A stretch of 64,000 bases of DNA from Siphonodentalium dalli (Eukaryota; Mollusca; Scaphopoda; Gadilida; Siphonodentaliidae), in the NCBI GenBank assembly GCA_032622095.1, contig CP136068.1:130209989-130273988 (forward strand), given 5' to 3'. Positions 1 to 10,996 of this stretch are shown here, piece after piece; within the stretch, counting starts at the first letter, position 1; each line of letters begins with the position of its first letter. The notes below the pieces were generated by a model. It was not told the origin of the DNA. It saw only the letters and a list, made by a program, of their open reading frames with translations, and ran no database searches. A program made the translations under genes and the position numbers.

Positions 1-870
1 TCAAACTACTACCAGATATTTAATTCCGGTGGTTCCAATACAGAATAATAACTAGGATCATCGGAACGAATAAACTACTGAAAAACATGCGCATAGTAAC
101 AGATGGATCATGCCAGAGATGCATGCTAACGACGAAACTATTATTCACATTTTCTACGATTGTCCCATGGTAAAGTCTTTTTTAAAAGATGTTGAAGCTT
201 GGTTAGCAAAATCCAGTATATATATTTCCACATCAAAGGAAAGTTTGCTCCTACCACCCACAGCAGGCAACCAAAACAAAATAACTGCCACATTTATCAC
301 ACTAATGAAGTACTATATTTATAAAACAAAGTTCACCCCGATGTCATGTCTTTAAAGTAACTTATTATGGAAATTAAGAATAGATGTAGAATTGAACGAA
401 TTATAGCTCTTAACAACGACCATATCCACGAATTCGACTATGAGTGGTATCCAGTTATGATAGCAGTCAACGAAATGTAGTAACAGTGTACGAATGAGCC
501 AATGTCTCCCTCTAGATTTCTGTTTGCATACAACAAGAACACATGATACAGTGATAAGAGTAATACATTTATCTATCTATGTATCTATCTATGTAACCGT
601 ACAATAATATTTACTTCAACTTACTTCTTGATTTATTTTACTTCATGTCAACGCATGCGAATAATCCACAAAGTTAACTGCTAAAAGAGCATACCACATA
701 TACGAATTTATCGTGAAAACAAATGAACAACACCCACCAAACCCCTTTATATTTCTGATTTCTATTTCTGATTGATATTATCATGTTAACACATATATCA
801 ATATACTTTATGAACACATGGCTATATGTTATATCTTGAAGTTAATATGTAAATAAAGATATTTAAAAAA
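1..870 (+). mobile_element. 3' end of a LINE: RT C-terminus and 3' UTR
   Basis: A reading frame running to a TAG at 478-480 encodes the C-terminal tail of a LINE ORF2. A Cys-X2-Cys pair (around 104-115) is followed by ETIIHIFYDCP, a His-X4-Cys knuckle that follows the reverse transcriptase in CR1/L2/Jockey-like LINEs, then the basic tail EIKNRCRIERIIAL. A small frameshift lies near 115-125 and a stop near 355, so it is a fossil. The 3' UTR has a (ATCT)n tract at about 571-595 and AATAAA near 851. The 5' part lies outside the window. The clade is not resolved; LINE identity is fairly sure. Confidence 0.7.
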
Positions 871-1814
871 CAATACATCAGGCTGACCATCCACATCACA
901 TGCCATGGTGGTAAAACTTCAGTCTGAGCCTTCGATTTGGTCAACATCAACATTCTGTGGATTTTAACTGCATTTCCTCGCTGTAGTATGGCTAGGTATG
1001 GTTAGGCGCCTTGCTGGATGGTCCGGAATAGCTGAAATACCCCTTATTCCTCACAGGTAAACAAACATCTCAGCAAATAGACTAAGTCCAAAAAGTCCCT
1101 CAATTAGGTTAAAACTGCATCAAAATACGCTAAAGATTCCACCAAAGTACGAAAAGCGTAATCGGAATAGATAATCACCATAATGAACCAGTTTCCAGAA
1201 CGGAAACACCCCGTAATACTAGAAATAGTATTAAAAGTCCGCCGACCAAATGCTACGAATTACTATCAAAATACTACTACAGCTGATTAGTGGTTACGTT
1301 ATGGCAGTTGGAGTATGACGTAAGCCCGTGCAAGGGAGTGACAACAGGGCAACGGCTCCAACGGTTGGCTCGTTTTTATAGCCGGGGTGGTGGCGCCACC
1401 AATCATTATGGTAGCTGCACCAATGGTAACTCGCGCGTGTACGTGGGATTTCCCGCGGTACACAAGGATTCGTTTACAAACATTGTGCTACGAATGAATT
1501 TGCGTAATATAAAATGCGTAATAATACGAAGTGACAACTAATAGATTATGTACAGGAATTACGCCTTATAATTAGGTATGTATGCGTAACTGATAAATAA
1601 TGACTTTGAGATGAATTACGGACTGTGATGATAGAAATATTTAGTACAGCGAAAATAGGAAATAACGATGACGACCGGCAATCGCTACACTATTGTTTTA
1701 TTTGTACATTTTGATGTTTTGTTTCAAAAAAATTTGGATTGCGGCCTGTATGTTTGATTTTGACACGTAATGTTTTGCCAGCACCTGCTGTGTATAGTCA
1801 TGTGCCTGCATCTG
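481..1814. other. LINE 3' UTR remainder and unassigned sequence
   Basis: After the LINE stop there is non-coding AT-rich sequence, then a GC-richer patch at about 1290-1480 with one open frame. That frame has no recognisable family, no clear start context and no splice signals, and I treat it as chance. A short palindrome (GGTGGCGCCACC) lies near 1388. I see no gene here. Confidence 0.5.
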
Positions 1815-2100
1815 GGGGTGGTGCCTCAGTTGGTAAGGGGTATGTTTTAGGCTAACAAGCCGTCCAGTTGGTTTTAATTCTGATAAACGCGGATCTGTGA
1901 TCCATGCACAGGGAAGGTAGTCTTATTTGTGTGTCTGGGCAATTATGCGAGTTGCTTCCCGGCATCGGTGGTATCTACATGCAGTGGAGTGATTTCCCAA
2001 TTAAATAAGCCCTCCGATTGGTGTTTCATCCACCTATATAATTGGCGACATATGACCCATCGGCTGAAATTGTGCATAGTAAATCCCACTAACTAACCAA
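1815..2100 (+). mobile_element. tRNA-derived SINE-like element
   Basis: The sequence at 1821-1840 (gtgcctcagttggtaagggg) fits an RNA polymerase III A box. The stretch at about 1870-1880 (ggttttaattc) fits a degenerate B box about 48 bp downstream, the usual spacing in tRNA-derived SINEs. The ~200 bp that follow (GC-richer than the surroundings, ending near 2100) would be the SINE body. No tRNA cloverleaf is intact, so this is not a tRNA gene. No target-site duplication was found. A decisive test is whether the segment is dispersed in the genome. Confidence 0.45.
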
Positions 2101-2324
2101 CATCATGTGTTGTTCAATCGTACCGAATATACATGTATGTAAATATAATACAGGTTGTTTATATTACAGCTGATGAAAAAATAACGAAGATCCTACCTTA
2201 TGGAAACATCGCCCATGGACAAGCTTGGTCGCATTATACAGATTTTTTGAGTTTAATTCTACCTGGTGAGTCAGTCTCGGAATGTTAAATTTCAAAGTTA
2301 ACGATAGTGTTTTAGTTTAAGTAA

Positions 2325-4260
2325 GAGTCCTTGGTGCCAGACATTGTAAAAAACTTTCAAGATGTCACAGAAATCAGCGAACGTGCTTTGTTCATTGTCT
2401 ACAGTGTGGTGTATGTTGTGACATATGTCAATAAGTTGTAGTTAAGTTCTGTGACCAGGTAAAAAACCGGACTGATATTTGTATAACAAATTGTTTGTAT
2501 TTAAAGGATTAACGACTTTGTCGAAGACTACATTTTCTAGTATTTTACCGACACAACTTATTAAAGAAATGGGACGATAGTTGTTTGGATCATGACGGTC
2601 ACCATTTTTAAATATTGGTATTATATTATATTATTGCCATTTTCCATGCTTCGGAGAAAGGGCAGCTCCTAAATGATTTATTAAAAATATAACGTAGGGT
2701 TTTACTGTTGGAGCTGCGTGTTTCCCCGAGCAATTTAATGGTTATCTCATCAGGACCATGTGCCTTCTTAACAGGAAGGTATTTTAGAATTTCTAGTATT
2801 TCTTTTTCGTTTGTCTTAATTTCATTTAAAAACGCACGAGTTCTATCTGAAAAGATCGGGGGCTCCCTTTTTTAGTTTCTAGTGTGCTGTGTTTAGTGAA
2901 TATCTCATTGAGGACTTCCGCCTTTTGTATTTCATCTTCTATTTCTTTATTACCCGATTTCAGTACAGGAATTGTATTGTCGGTCTAAAAATTGCTTAAA
3001 ATTTGTTTGGCAGTGTGCCATAATTGTTTCGGTGTAGAGTTCACACTTACATTTTCATCTAGATTTCTCATATATCTTTCCTTTGCTGATTTTTTAAAAT
3101 TGTTAACTTTGTTTCGAACGCACTTGTATTTGTTCCAGACAGACTCCCTATTTCTGAGAACTGCCAGTTTTGTTCAGTCGGTCACGTTTTTTGAAGTGTT
3201 TTCTGATGACACCATCACACCAAGGTTTATCACGTTTTCGGATTGTTATTTCATTTTATCTATATACGTCGAGTCAGCTTCAGAATATAATTTTGTTTCC
3301 CAATCAATATTAGAGAGTTCCCAGTTTAATCAACCATAATTGCACTTTGAGTAATTCCACACAGAACGTTTGTACGATTTTGGTTTATATATTGGGACGC
3401 ACACTTCAACCGACGTTGCAAGGTGGTCTGATACTTCGAGGTCATAAGTTGAGGGGTTCATTGCTTTTGTGGTCTCGCTTATCATGATCGGGTCAAATAT
3501 AGTTTCAGAGTTTCCTGTTATTCTAGTTGGTCCGCTTATGACATTTTTCAGAGTATATTTTTATCATGATTGATTGACGAGGACCCGAATTTTTTCAGCA
3601 GATCGCAGTTTACATCGTCTACTATCACAAGTGTGGAGCTTATTGACAATGAAAATTCAATCGTTTCGTCTAATTTGTTCCACTATGTATCGATACATTC
3701 ATTTTCTGAATGGTAAGTTACCCAGAGAATAAATTTGTGCTTGGTCCTTACCCCAAACTATAAAATATCATTGTCAAAGCACAATAAATCTAATAATTCG
3801 AAGGCGACATGAGTCGAAAAGTAAACGGCAAGTCCCCGACCATGTTCGTTCCTGTCGAGTCGAATTTGGGGTTGACAGTTTGATAAGGTAATGTTTTCAC
3901 TGGGAAATTAAGCATTAAGATGAGTTCACTAAAGCAGATAATATCATTATCATCTATTTCCTCGGCAATTTTTGCGATTTTGTTTCCGATACTGCGTATA
4001 TTGTAATGAAAAACTGAAAGCGTTTCTTGTTCAGAAGATCCAGTGTTTTGTTCAGTGTCATTTGAAAGTATGACGAGGAGGAAACGAAGGATGAAAACAG
4101 CTAGGTGTCTACAGCGGCGAGGAGCGAATGACATATTTGTTGGTTTTGTAAAATTGAATTTGATTTTACCTGAACGCCAGTGTATTCTGAATAAACCTAC
4201 CGCCAGTCTATACTGCATTAATGGTATATTCATTGATGAAATTGCAATTTAGTCATGAAG
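2325..4260 (-). mobile_element. CR1/L2-like LINE fragment: 2A-like motif, endonuclease, part of RT
   Basis: Read on the minus strand from 4233 downward, the protein begins with a hydrophobic stretch and SNDTEQNTGS, a decayed form of the 2A-like DxExNPGP motif. Next comes the APE-type endonuclease (LSVFHYNIRSIGNK, DIICFSE), its terminal SDHLAT box near 3420-3440, the linker (VLRNRESVWNKYKCVRN, near 3110-3170), and the RT N-terminal part (NNYRPISLISCVGKILE near 2540-2590; YKYQSGFLPG near 2460). The palm box near 2340-2380 reads FCDILKVFYNVWH where the family has an FCDxSKAFDxVWH box, so the catalytic Asp is lost. Many stops and frameshifts interrupt it. RT-like traces may continue to about 2150. 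It is dead and lacks the RT C-terminus. Confidence 0.85.
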
Positions 4261-6465
4261 TATAGGCTGGCGATAATGACCGCTCGTGAGGCGATTTTCC
4301 TGAAATGGTAAAACATGACACCGATGGGTTGAAGGTGACTGGTGAAAAATGGAAAAAACCTATTGTAAAATAAAAGTTAACACAAAATACAAAATGTTGT
4401 AAGTTATTGCATTAGTAGATCATTCAATCGGGACGACCCAGTTTCAAAGCGTCCTTTTTTCGTGTGGTGTTGTTGAACACCGCATTTTAACGTTATATAA
4501 AACTACTACGGACAAACATTTTATTGACATTTGGACATGTTTGTATGATAGAAAACTAACGCTGTGACGGCAAAAGTTTTCAAAATTCTGCTTTGAAAAT
4601 GATTTTTCTTCATAAGTTTCGTGAAGTTATTTCTCCCGAATGAGTATTATTTTCATTGTAGAGTTACCTACATTTGGAAACTTTGATATCGGCTGATAAC
4701 AACGCTTATTCTTTTTAAACTATCAGGACCTACATTATATACCAAGATAAATTTGAATTGCCATATTTTTCTATAAAGCTAAAATGTCGTATGAGATCTC
4801 AGTGGTTGGATTTTGAGTTGTCCGCTTCCATCTCCGGAAAATTGATGCGGATGCAATTTTTCGCAAAGGTCAAGGAGATGCGGCCACGAGATGTGCGATT
4901 TAAATATTTGCTTTGATTCAGACATTTCCGCATTAAGTTGTGCTTTCAGTGTGTGAAGAGTAGTCACAGTCAAATCAATGTTCTTGCGTCTATGACTATG
5001 AGTAACATGTTCGGTTTCTTATTTTCATTTCAAAAAATAATTTTCTTCAATAGTTCTGAAGGTCAAAGAGAGTGCATCGGAGTCAAATCAATACAATACA
5101 GTATCGACCAAAATAATTATGATATATATATTTTTAATGTTCAATTTTTGAATTTTATTATGCCTGGCTCTTTGTCTGGGGATTTTAGAGTGCGGTATAG
5201 TGTTATCCGATGTAGAATCAGAGCATGATATTTCGACATGGTAAATGATATTGACTTCAAGATCGAATGTTAAAATATAAGAATATAATTTATAACAAAT
5301 ATTTTTTAAGTTCACGAATGTCAATGTTTCCATGAAAATGAGTTCATTTATGGTAAAAAAAACCTTTGTTATGTTGGATTATGTTCCAATTGTCTGTATA
5401 AACAAATGTATGTGTTATATATAATGTGTTATATAAATTAGACAAATCAATATGTTTAAATTATTATACATCACAACTGACAACGTGTGAATAAACTTGA
5501 TGTGAAATCAAGCACACAACGAAACTCAAAAGGCTGATGATACGTATAATAAAATATGTCACACACATCGTACCCTCTCAAAGAATGCTCTCAGTCATCT
5601 TTAATAATAATAGTAATCTATCCATTCAATTACACACATTCTACAGGTGGCTATTCAAATGCTGGAGGAAATTATTACCCCGATGCGCCTGAACACTCAT
5701 TAACAGTCTACTGCTCCCCGAGAACGGGGGCATATATAACCACAATATGGCTAGCATATTTACAAGATCAGCACTGCGCATAATTAGGTGACACTTTAAC
5801 GCATGTATCGTGAACAATGTTCCGGTACCGGTATTGGTACCGTTGAGAAGCCTGGTTCTTTATAAAAAGGGTCTAGCATCAAATACTAATGTATGCATAC
5901 ATGTAGATCAGTCAGAATGCTTGAGCTTCAAAACGAAATCTCCAAAATGGTTCCAACTCGTTACTGATTCTGATACTGATACTCATATCATGTTCTTTAT
6001 CCGTCCATCTATTGGGATATTGGGATATAGCGAGATGCTGTTTTGCGTCCCAGACCGTTCCGACACCATATTTATAACATGGTTTATGCGTTAGTCACCA
6101 GCTCACATAAAACCACCAGTGAATATAATCAAATATCACAATTGTGACGATAAACTGGTTTATTCCGTAGAAAACATATTATTTGTTCTGAACTCCACGA
6201 CAGAAACTGTTGCCAATAGAAGTCGGTAATTCAATGTGGAAATACATTAGATCGCAATGCTTACAAATTTTTAGAAAGTGCGAACACATTTGACCTCTCA
6301 AATTGAGCTCGGTTTTTTTCCGTCGTAGCACTCGTGAGGTAAACATAAATAACACCACGTGGTCGTAAAATGGAACATATACCCGGTAATTTATAAATTT
6401 AATATTACATATACATGATATATATCGCGAGAACTTCCGCGTACGAAATGTTTAACAAATGTATA
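4261..6465. other. Unassigned AT-rich sequence
   Basis: Several short open frames occur on both strands, but none shows family motifs, consistent splice sites or codon bias. The only repeat recognised is the GGTACC-rich segment at 5819-5870 (separate entry). I see no gene. Confidence 0.5.
5819..5870 (-). repeat. GGTACCGG-rich repeat, copy 1
   Basis: The segment holds GGTACCGGTA-type words followed by gttgagaagcctgg. Its reverse complement matches the start of the GC-rich segment at 33802-33905, so the two are dispersed copies in opposite orientation. Confidence 0.5.
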
Positions 6466-7367
6466 TCTATAATTGCGAGTGCCTGTCTGTCTGTATGTCT
6501 GTGTTCCATAGCAATTCACGGGGGTCGAACAGGGGTAACTTTTTACGAGGAAAATAATGTTGCGGGTTAGAACTTTTTAAACTGACGCTGTTGTTGTCAG
6601 GGTCAGAGATAGGGGAGGGGCAGCAACATATTTTGTCGCCGATTTTCACCGAACTTATACACAATCATCGCCACGATATGATGAATCAAATGGCGTGATT
6701 TAAATATCCCAAAAAGTGCGCCCGTCAGGGGTGCACGGAAGGGGAGAGGGGCACCAGCATTGGTAAATATATTTTTAGCGCCCACTTCCATCAAATTGAT
6801 ACACATTCTTCTCCATGATACAAGGAATCTAATCGTGTGAATTAAAGACGCCAAAATAGGTGACGTTTGGGTGAGATGGATTGCGGGGGGGGGGGGGGGG
6901 GTACCAAATTTGATTAGAATATGTTTAGTCGCTGATTACCACAAAACTTATATATAATGTTCTCCGTGATAGCAGGAGTATATTGGTGTGTCTTGAAGCT
7001 ATCAAACGTGACGTCATTCGACACAGGAGTCCACTGATGGGAAGAGGGGCACCAAAATTGATAAAAACATTTTATCGTCGATTTCCACCAAATTGATACC
7101 CATTCTTCTCCATGATACGAGGGATCTAATCGTGTGATTTAAAGACGCGAACTTGGTGCCGTCTGGGTGAGAGATAGGGGGGGGGGGGACACAAAATTTG
7201 ATAAGAAATTGTTCAGTCGATTAGCAACAAACATGTACATAATGATCTCCATGATATCAGAAGTCTAATGGTGTGGCTTTAATATGTCAAAAGTGGCGCC
7301 ATTCGAGTCAGTTGTGCACTGATGGGGAGAGGGCACCAAAATTGATAAAAATATTTTTAGCGCCAAT
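6465..7367 (+). repeat. ~145-bp module array, left block
   Basis: About six diverged modules repeat roughly every 145 bp. Each carries a sentence such as gatttccaccaaattgatac, then cttctccatgatac, then gtgtgatttaaagacgcc. A 17-base G run lies at 6885-6901. The block starts with a TGTCTG-rich leader (6478-6505) that reappears at about 9555. The part at 6831-7367 is nearly the same as 8399-8936 and stops abruptly at 7367, where the inverted arm begins. It is non-coding; open frames here are chance. Confidence 0.85.
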
Positions 7368-7368
7368 T

Positions 7369-8398
7369 CAGTTCAGTTTCAGGGTTCTGCCCATTCCAGT
7401 TCAAAAACAAGGCCAGAATCCCATTAGAAGTTTTCTGCAAAATTACATACTGCATGATTTAAAATGAAAGTGCTTTGCCGCATAACGTACTGGGACAACC
7501 AGTTTAGAACATTTAGTTGTCAGTTGATTAAGACACATGTTTAATAACCAAGTGAATCACAATGTGTTACCTTTATAAAAGAGCAGAGAATAATATTCGG
7601 GATATATTTGAAAATATAAACTTTTCTACTAAATTGTGTGGACATCTTGCAAGCCATCTTGAGTATTTGTTTTTCTAAAAACTCCTCAGTGTGACACAAC
7701 TTCGACGGATCAAAACAGTAAACACCAAAGATAGTTCCATTTTACTTGATATAGTCCAAGCATGAAAAGTTATTTTTTTGACGATTTTGAGAGAAAATTC
7801 CAACAATTTTGGTAATGTAATAGTAACACGTGTTCAAGAATCATCATAAATGTTAGTATTCAATGTATATAGGACAGAATAGCCAACATTATTCATCAAC
7901 CACAACTTTTAACGATTGCATGGGACAATATTTAACATTTTCCATAGTTTAGCCGCCATTTTGACAGCCATTTTTAGCCAAAGTGACAAATTTGGTTCCA
8001 TTGAGTTGAAATTTTCACGAGTAATGGTATTCCTCACTTACTTTGCATACTTCTGCTCATCTCTTACTGAAATAAGACCAGAATACCAAATGATGACATT
8101 TGGTGAAATTTCATACCGCAGCGAAAAAAAACTTCAAATTTTCAATTTACGGCTGCCATTTTGACGGCCATCTTAGACGGAAAGTTCCAATTTCGCCATA
8201 AAATGTGCCAGTATATCTACCAGTGTCATACTTACTGTATATGCATAATTTAAATCGCATGTTCCACGGGAAGATTAATTGAGACACTTAATACATTATA
8301 CTATCACGTAACCTCTTTAAATTAGTGAAAAAAACTAATTATAAATTATTACGTGAATATATACATAGGTGCAAAATTTGATGCTTTCGTCACTGAAC
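7369..8398 (+). mobile_element. Left inverted arm, unit 1
   Basis: Its reverse complement aligns, with clear divergence, to 9713-10996. Shared landmarks include ggatcaaaacagtaaacacc, agatagttccattt, gccattttgacagccatttt and ttggttccattgagttgaa. The outer end starts with CAGT, and the right arm ends in ACTG. The inner end joins the array at about 8398 and, compared with the copy at 19210-20316, lacks an inner stretch. An open frame at 7916-8164 is conserved between copies only because the DNA is; I do not call a gene. Confidence 0.75.
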
Positions 8399-9712
8399 AA
8401 TCGTGTGAATTAAAGACGCCAAAATAGGTGACGTTTGGGTGAGAGATGGATTGCGGGGGGGGGGGGGGGGTGGTACCAAATTTGATTAGAATATTTTTAG
8501 TCGCTGATTACCACAAAACTTATATATAATGTTCTCCGTGATAGCAGGAGTATAATGGTGTGTCTTGAAGCTATCAAAAGTGACGTCATTCGACACAGGA
8601 GTCCACTGATGGGAAGAGGGGCACCAAAATTGATAAAAACATTTTATCGTCGATTTCCACCAAATTGATACCCATTCTTCTCCATGATACGAGGGATCTA
8701 ATCGTGTGATTTAAAGACGCGAACTTGGTGCCGTCTGGGTGAGAGATAGGGGGGGGGGCACAAAATTTGATAACAAATTGTTCAGTCGATTAGCAACAAA
8801 CATGTACATAATGATCTCCATGATATCAGAAGTCTAATGGTGTGGCTTTAATATGTCAAAAGTGGCGCCATTCGAGTCAGTTGTGCACTGATGGGGAGAG
8901 GGCACCAAAATTGATAAAAATATTTTTAGCGCCAATTTCCACAAAATTGATACACGTTCTTCTCCCTGATACGAGGAATCTAATCGTGTGATTTAAAGAC
9001 GCCACACTGGTGCTGTCTGGTGAGAGATGGCGGGGGTCACTAAATTTGATATGAATTTGTTTAGTTGCCGATTACCACCAAACTTATATATAACCATCTC
9101 CTTGGTATCAGGAGTCTAATGGTGTTGATTAAAGCTATCAAATGTGGCATCATTCGAGTTAGATTTTAGCGCCGATTTCCATCAAATTGATACACATTCT
9201 TCTCCACGACACAACGAATATAATGGTGTGATTTAAAGACGCCAAATTGGTGCTGTCTGTGTGAGAGATAGGGATCACTAATCTTGATAAGAATATGTTT
9301 AGTCACCGATTTCCACCAATTTTGTATATAGTCATCTTTATAATGAGTCTGATTACGTGGATAAAGATGTGTGGTTTAAAGATGTCAAAAGTGCATGGCG
9401 CCGCTTAATTCAGAGATAGTGAGGGGAGGGTCACCAAAAACTGATAAAGATATGTTTAGCGCCAATTTCCACTAAATTCATACACGTTCTTCTCCAATGA
9501 TACGGGGAAGAAAATTGTGTGGGTTAAAAACGCCATATTTGGTGCCTTTATTTTTGAATGTCTGTGTGTCTGTGTTCTATATAGCTTCACAGGGGACCAT
9601 CTAGATGGCACAACAGGGGTCTAATAGGTGTAACTTTATACGAGGAAGAAAATGATGCGTGTTAAGTTTGTCTAAAGTGACGCTGTTGGTGTCGTGCAGA
9701 AAAGGGGAGGTG
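8399..9712 (+). repeat. ~145-bp module array, unit 1
   Basis: About nine modules of roughly 145 bp repeat in direct orientation, alternating two related types (one with attgatacacattcttctcc, one with acttatatataatg). A 16-base G run occurs at 8455-8470 and a shorter one near 8751. The array ends with the TGTCTGTG-rich leader module (about 9555-9712). It lies between the two inverted arms. It contains no open frame of note. Confidence 0.85.
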
Positions 9713-10996
9713 CAGCAAAAATTACGAAACAGTTAAACAGTTGCTATAGTGGATTAGATTAAGTTCAAGTTTCAATTTGAAACTTTGCACATTTGTACAT
9801 ATTCACATACTCATTGATATTAGATGTAGAGCCACGCTGAAATTTCACTTTAACCCCTCTTTTAAGGGGTTTTCCGAATTTGAAGAGCGTTTCGTGAATA
9901 TATAATTTATTAAATGTCGGAAGTAATCTTGCGATTTAGAATTAGGCATATACAGTTAATATATGCGAGATATAATGCCACATTTTATGGTCGAGATATA
10001 ATGCCACATTTTAGGGTAAAATTGGAATCCCCGTCCATGGTGGCCGTCAAAATAGCAGTCGGCAGTGTAAAATTTGACGTTTTTCACTAATATCGTCTAG
10101 ATAAATTTGTTATGTAAGGAACTGGTTCAGAATTGTGACTTTAATTTTTAATATTCATATTAACTAATCATTGGAGCAATTAAATATGCCATTCATGGGG
10201 TCCCAGCCGTTTCCGATCCTCAAAAATTTGATTTTACAGAACTCGGTATGAAATATCAGCAAAATTCACGGTTAGGATTCTACTCACATTTTAACAAGAA
10301 ATGGACAGAACTGTGCAAAGTAAGGGAAATACCATTACTTATGAACAGTTCAACTCAATGGAACCAAAATTAGCACTTGGACTAAAAATGGCTGCCAAAA
10401 TGGCGACCAAAACCTGGGAAATGGTAACTATTGGCCCATCACGCCATGTAATCGCTTACAAGTTGTGGTCGATGAATAAAATGGGTTATTCTGTCTTATA
10501 TACATTAAATTCTATCATTTCTAATGCACGGGGGGGATATTAACATTGTTGTCACTGACATTACCAGGAATATGCTATCACAAACTTGACTTGACATCAA
10601 AACCGGCAAAAAATAACTTGTAAATGGAACTATCTTTGGGATCAAAGATGTTTATTGTTTTGATCCGTAATAAATTCGTAACACTGTTGTGTTTTAGACA
10701 TATTTACTCAAGATGAATTCCAAATTTGGTAAACTCAAAATTGATTTTGTGTTACCTTTTTTCCGAACATTATTCTCTATTGTTCCCAAAAGGTAGCAAA
10801 TTGTGTCTCACTTGGTTATTAACAATGTACTTAATCCACTGACTACTGCACGTTTCATTCCGCTTGTCCCATTACATTCTGATGCATGACAAATTCATTT
10901 TAAATGATGTAGTATGAAATTGTGCCACAAACGTCTTTTGTTATTCTGGCCATATTTTTTAATGGAAATTGACAGAACGTCTAAACGGAACTACTG
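9713..10996 (-). mobile_element. Right inverted arm, unit 1
   Basis: This is the reverse-complement partner of 7369-8398 and more exactly of the fuller arm at 19210-20316. It keeps an inner part (about 9735-9900) that units 1 and 2 lost on the left side. A 25-bp direct duplication (gagatataatgccacatttt) lies at about 9968-10012. A G run at 10530-10536 is 7 bases here and 12 in unit 2, which shifts the open frame starting at 10301. Confidence 0.75.

Noticed and set aside
1821-1895. A functional tRNA gene
   Set aside because: A-box and B-box-like words are present but no cloverleaf or anticodon stem can be formed; SINE origin fits better.
7916-8164. 82-codon frame repeated identically at 13838-14086
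   Set aside because: It is conserved because the DNA was duplicated recently. In the third copy the frame breaks early, and no protein family is recognisable.
10301-10543. 80-codon frame MDRTVQSKG... repeated in unit 2
   Set aside because: It lies in the inverted arm, is the complement of the left arm sequence, and its end depends on a variable poly-G run.
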